Below the pieces are notes generated by a model. That model was not told where the DNA came from. It did no database searches and was given only the letters and a program-made list of their open reading frames with translations. Shown piece by piece: positions 62,679 through 64,000 of a stretch of DNA of 64,000 nucleotides (within the stretch, counting starts at the first letter, position 1; each line of letters begins with the position of its first letter). Both the position numbers and the translations under genes were made by a program. Source of the DNA: Fusarium oxysporum f. sp. lycopersici 4287 (lineage: Eukaryota; Ascomycota; Sordariomycetes; Hypocreales; Nectriaceae); NCBI RefSeq assembly GCF_000149955.1, contig NC_031000.1, positions 2,143,178 to 2,207,177 on the forward strand, in the 5' to 3' direction.

Positions 62679-63757
62679 ATTGAGTGGCTTGTCTGAGAAG
62701 TGTTGTAAGACGGGAGATGGATGAAAGAACTAAGAAAAAAAAGGAAGGGGACGATGTAGGACGAGGATAAGGCGGGGGGGACGTATCATAAGTACTTACT
62801 TAGACACTTCTCCTAGCACGTGTCATTGGCTAAACCGCCTTAGGCATACACAGCCCTCGTGGGTGATATCTGAAGCTCGGCATCCACCGAAGATTCGGGG
62901 CGACTCGTATCGACACCGCCAAGTTCTAGGCCTTGTTGCCTTAACATCCACCATACACATGGACCCTGAAGACATCACGGTTGTGTTCAGTCATGCACGT
63001 GTCATGATGGTCATTATCTAGGCCGCAGAGACATCTTCCAAAGCAGATAGGTGTTCCGCTGGCCACCTGATCAACTATAAGGACTCTTCCCTTATCCAAC
63101 ATTATTGCAATGCTGGTGCTCCACGAATCAGTCAACGCCATGCAAAGACCATTCTCCACGAATCACATTCTCTGACATCGCCAGCCGGCTATGGAAGAAG
63201 CATAATATGTCTTTTTGTAAAGTTTCATGACGTCTTACGCATAATGGGCCATCCTGATGACTTCATTGTCGAAGATTCCACCTGCCAAATGAAGCCTGAT
63301 ATGATATTGAGTTGTAGAGTAAGCCTCCTGATCGTGCCAACTCCTCTGTAGCATGCAGGGGCGTCTGGATAAAGTAGCTAAGGGGTCGGTGGCACCTATA
63401 GATTCGAGCTCATGCCGTTTATCTCCCAATCCTTGCAGTTTCATTACATAGCCACAACTTCATCTTATTCCAATAGACTTTTTTCATTAAACACGGAAGA
63501 TTATAATACTATAGTAACTTTGTGCTAGTAGCTGCTATGAGGTCAAGCTTATTTAAGCATAAAGAAAAGGCGAAATGATATTGGTCGAAATGTCGAACAA
63601 TTCGACGGATATGCCAGTTACACCTATTGACTTCTTGAATAGCCTTGTCGACATTGAGAAAAGGGCTAGAATAAAGAGCATTCTCTGTACCATGCTGTCT
63701 AATGACCGAAGCAATATAATAGTAGACTAAAGACTATATGTGGTTAATACAAAAGCC
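62679..63757. other. Intergenic, no clear gene
   Basis: No domain is recognised up to about 63500. Between 63500 and 63757 the minus strand may hold the last exon of the transcription factor relic described next, but its frame is not certain. Confidence 0.35.
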
Positions 63758-64000
63758 TTAACAATTCAGAGTAGAAGCTTGACCTACAAGCAGCCAAGGG
63801 CGGCTATTTTCCACATCTTGAGGACACTTACCCTTTGTAAAGTCAAGCTCCAAGTGACGCGGTATCTGAATTAACCAAGCGTCAAGCTCGCCTTCGATGG
63901 CTGTCATACGCTCGGATGTGAATTCATTAACGTCATAGTATCTCTCATTAAGTGCTTTGGCGAGTACCCGGGCTGCTCTAAACAATGCTAGCGCACACGA
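63758..64000 (-). CDS. Partial fungal transcription factor, middle region, at window edge
   Basis: The minus strand reads RVLAKALNERYYDVNEFTSERMTAIEGELDAWLIQIPRHLELDF...ENSRPWLL, matching the segment of fungal-specific transcription factors just before the HRP helix. Right after PWLL comes GTAGGT, a possible donor, so the open frame to 63758 is probably intron. A downstream exon around 63735-63500 reads YYYIASVIRQHGTENALY...VDKAIQEVNRCN, which suits the family, but the joint is unsure. The 5' part lies beyond the window, so completeness cannot be judged. Confidence 0.45.
   Translation of the reverse strand, partial: SCALALFRAARVLAKALNERYYDVNEFTSERMTAIEGELDAWLIQIPRHLELDFTKGKCPQDVENSRPWLLVGQASTLNC

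Noticed and set aside
1..64000. CRISPR array, bacterial operons, ribosomal RNA
   Set aside because: None seen; introns, transposon families and regulator types are those of a filamentous ascomycete.

Overview
The window looks like repeat-rich, accessory DNA from a filamentous ascomycete (Pezizomycotina). The signs are short introns (47-90 bp) with GT...AG ends and CTRAC-like branch sites, Zn2Cys6 and fungal-domain transcription factors, a NACHT-type NLR fragment, Tad-type LINE and chromovirus retroelements, and stop codons of the CAG-to-TAG kind expected from repeat-induced point mutation (RIP). I cannot name the species. One 100-N assembly gap lies at 19992-20091.

Layout. 0.4-2.1 kb: two decayed genes (transcription factor C-terminus, nitroreductase). 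2.3-4.0 kb: an intact Zn2Cys6 factor. 4.3-7.2 kb: a MULE with identical 104-bp inverted repeats and a transposase with two amber codons. 7.7-8.1 kb: a collapsed MFS gene. 8.9-10.7 kb: an intact YtcJ-like amidohydrolase. 10.7-13.7 kb: hAT element 1, joined to the 3' third of a P450. 15.6-16.6 kb: an intact SDR. 18.4-20.0 kb: an intact fungal-domain regulator ending at the gap. 20.1-24.1 kb: a NACHT gene relic split by hAT element 2, which has a perfect 8-bp target duplication. 24.1-27.2 kb: hAT element 3, itself split by a solo LTR. 28.1-29.6 kb: a Mutator-like MITE and two solo LTRs in AT-rich DNA. 29.7-35.4 kb: a complete Ty3 chromovirus with identical LTRs. 36.2-42.2 kb: a complete Tad-like LINE with a 17-bp target duplication. 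43-44 kb: a broken rhodopsin-domain membrane protein.

The right third is less TE-dense. A Zn2Cys6 factor (45.4-47.8 kb) is divergent from a 4-coumarate:CoA ligase-like gene with a peroxisomal C-terminus (48.3-50.4 kb). These could be a regulator and its target, but each carries a possible lesion. At 52.0-54.7 kb is an apparently intact five-exon DUF3435 tyrosine recombinase, the family that includes Starship captains. To its right are a small LINE-mobilised element, a MADS-like small protein, two unrecognised proteins, two ankyrin proteins and the edge of another transcription factor. If the recombinase is a real captain, these would be candidate cargo of an element that runs off the right edge.

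Most exon models were built by hand from splice signals and reading-frame continuity. Family names come from recognised motifs, and no database search was run.
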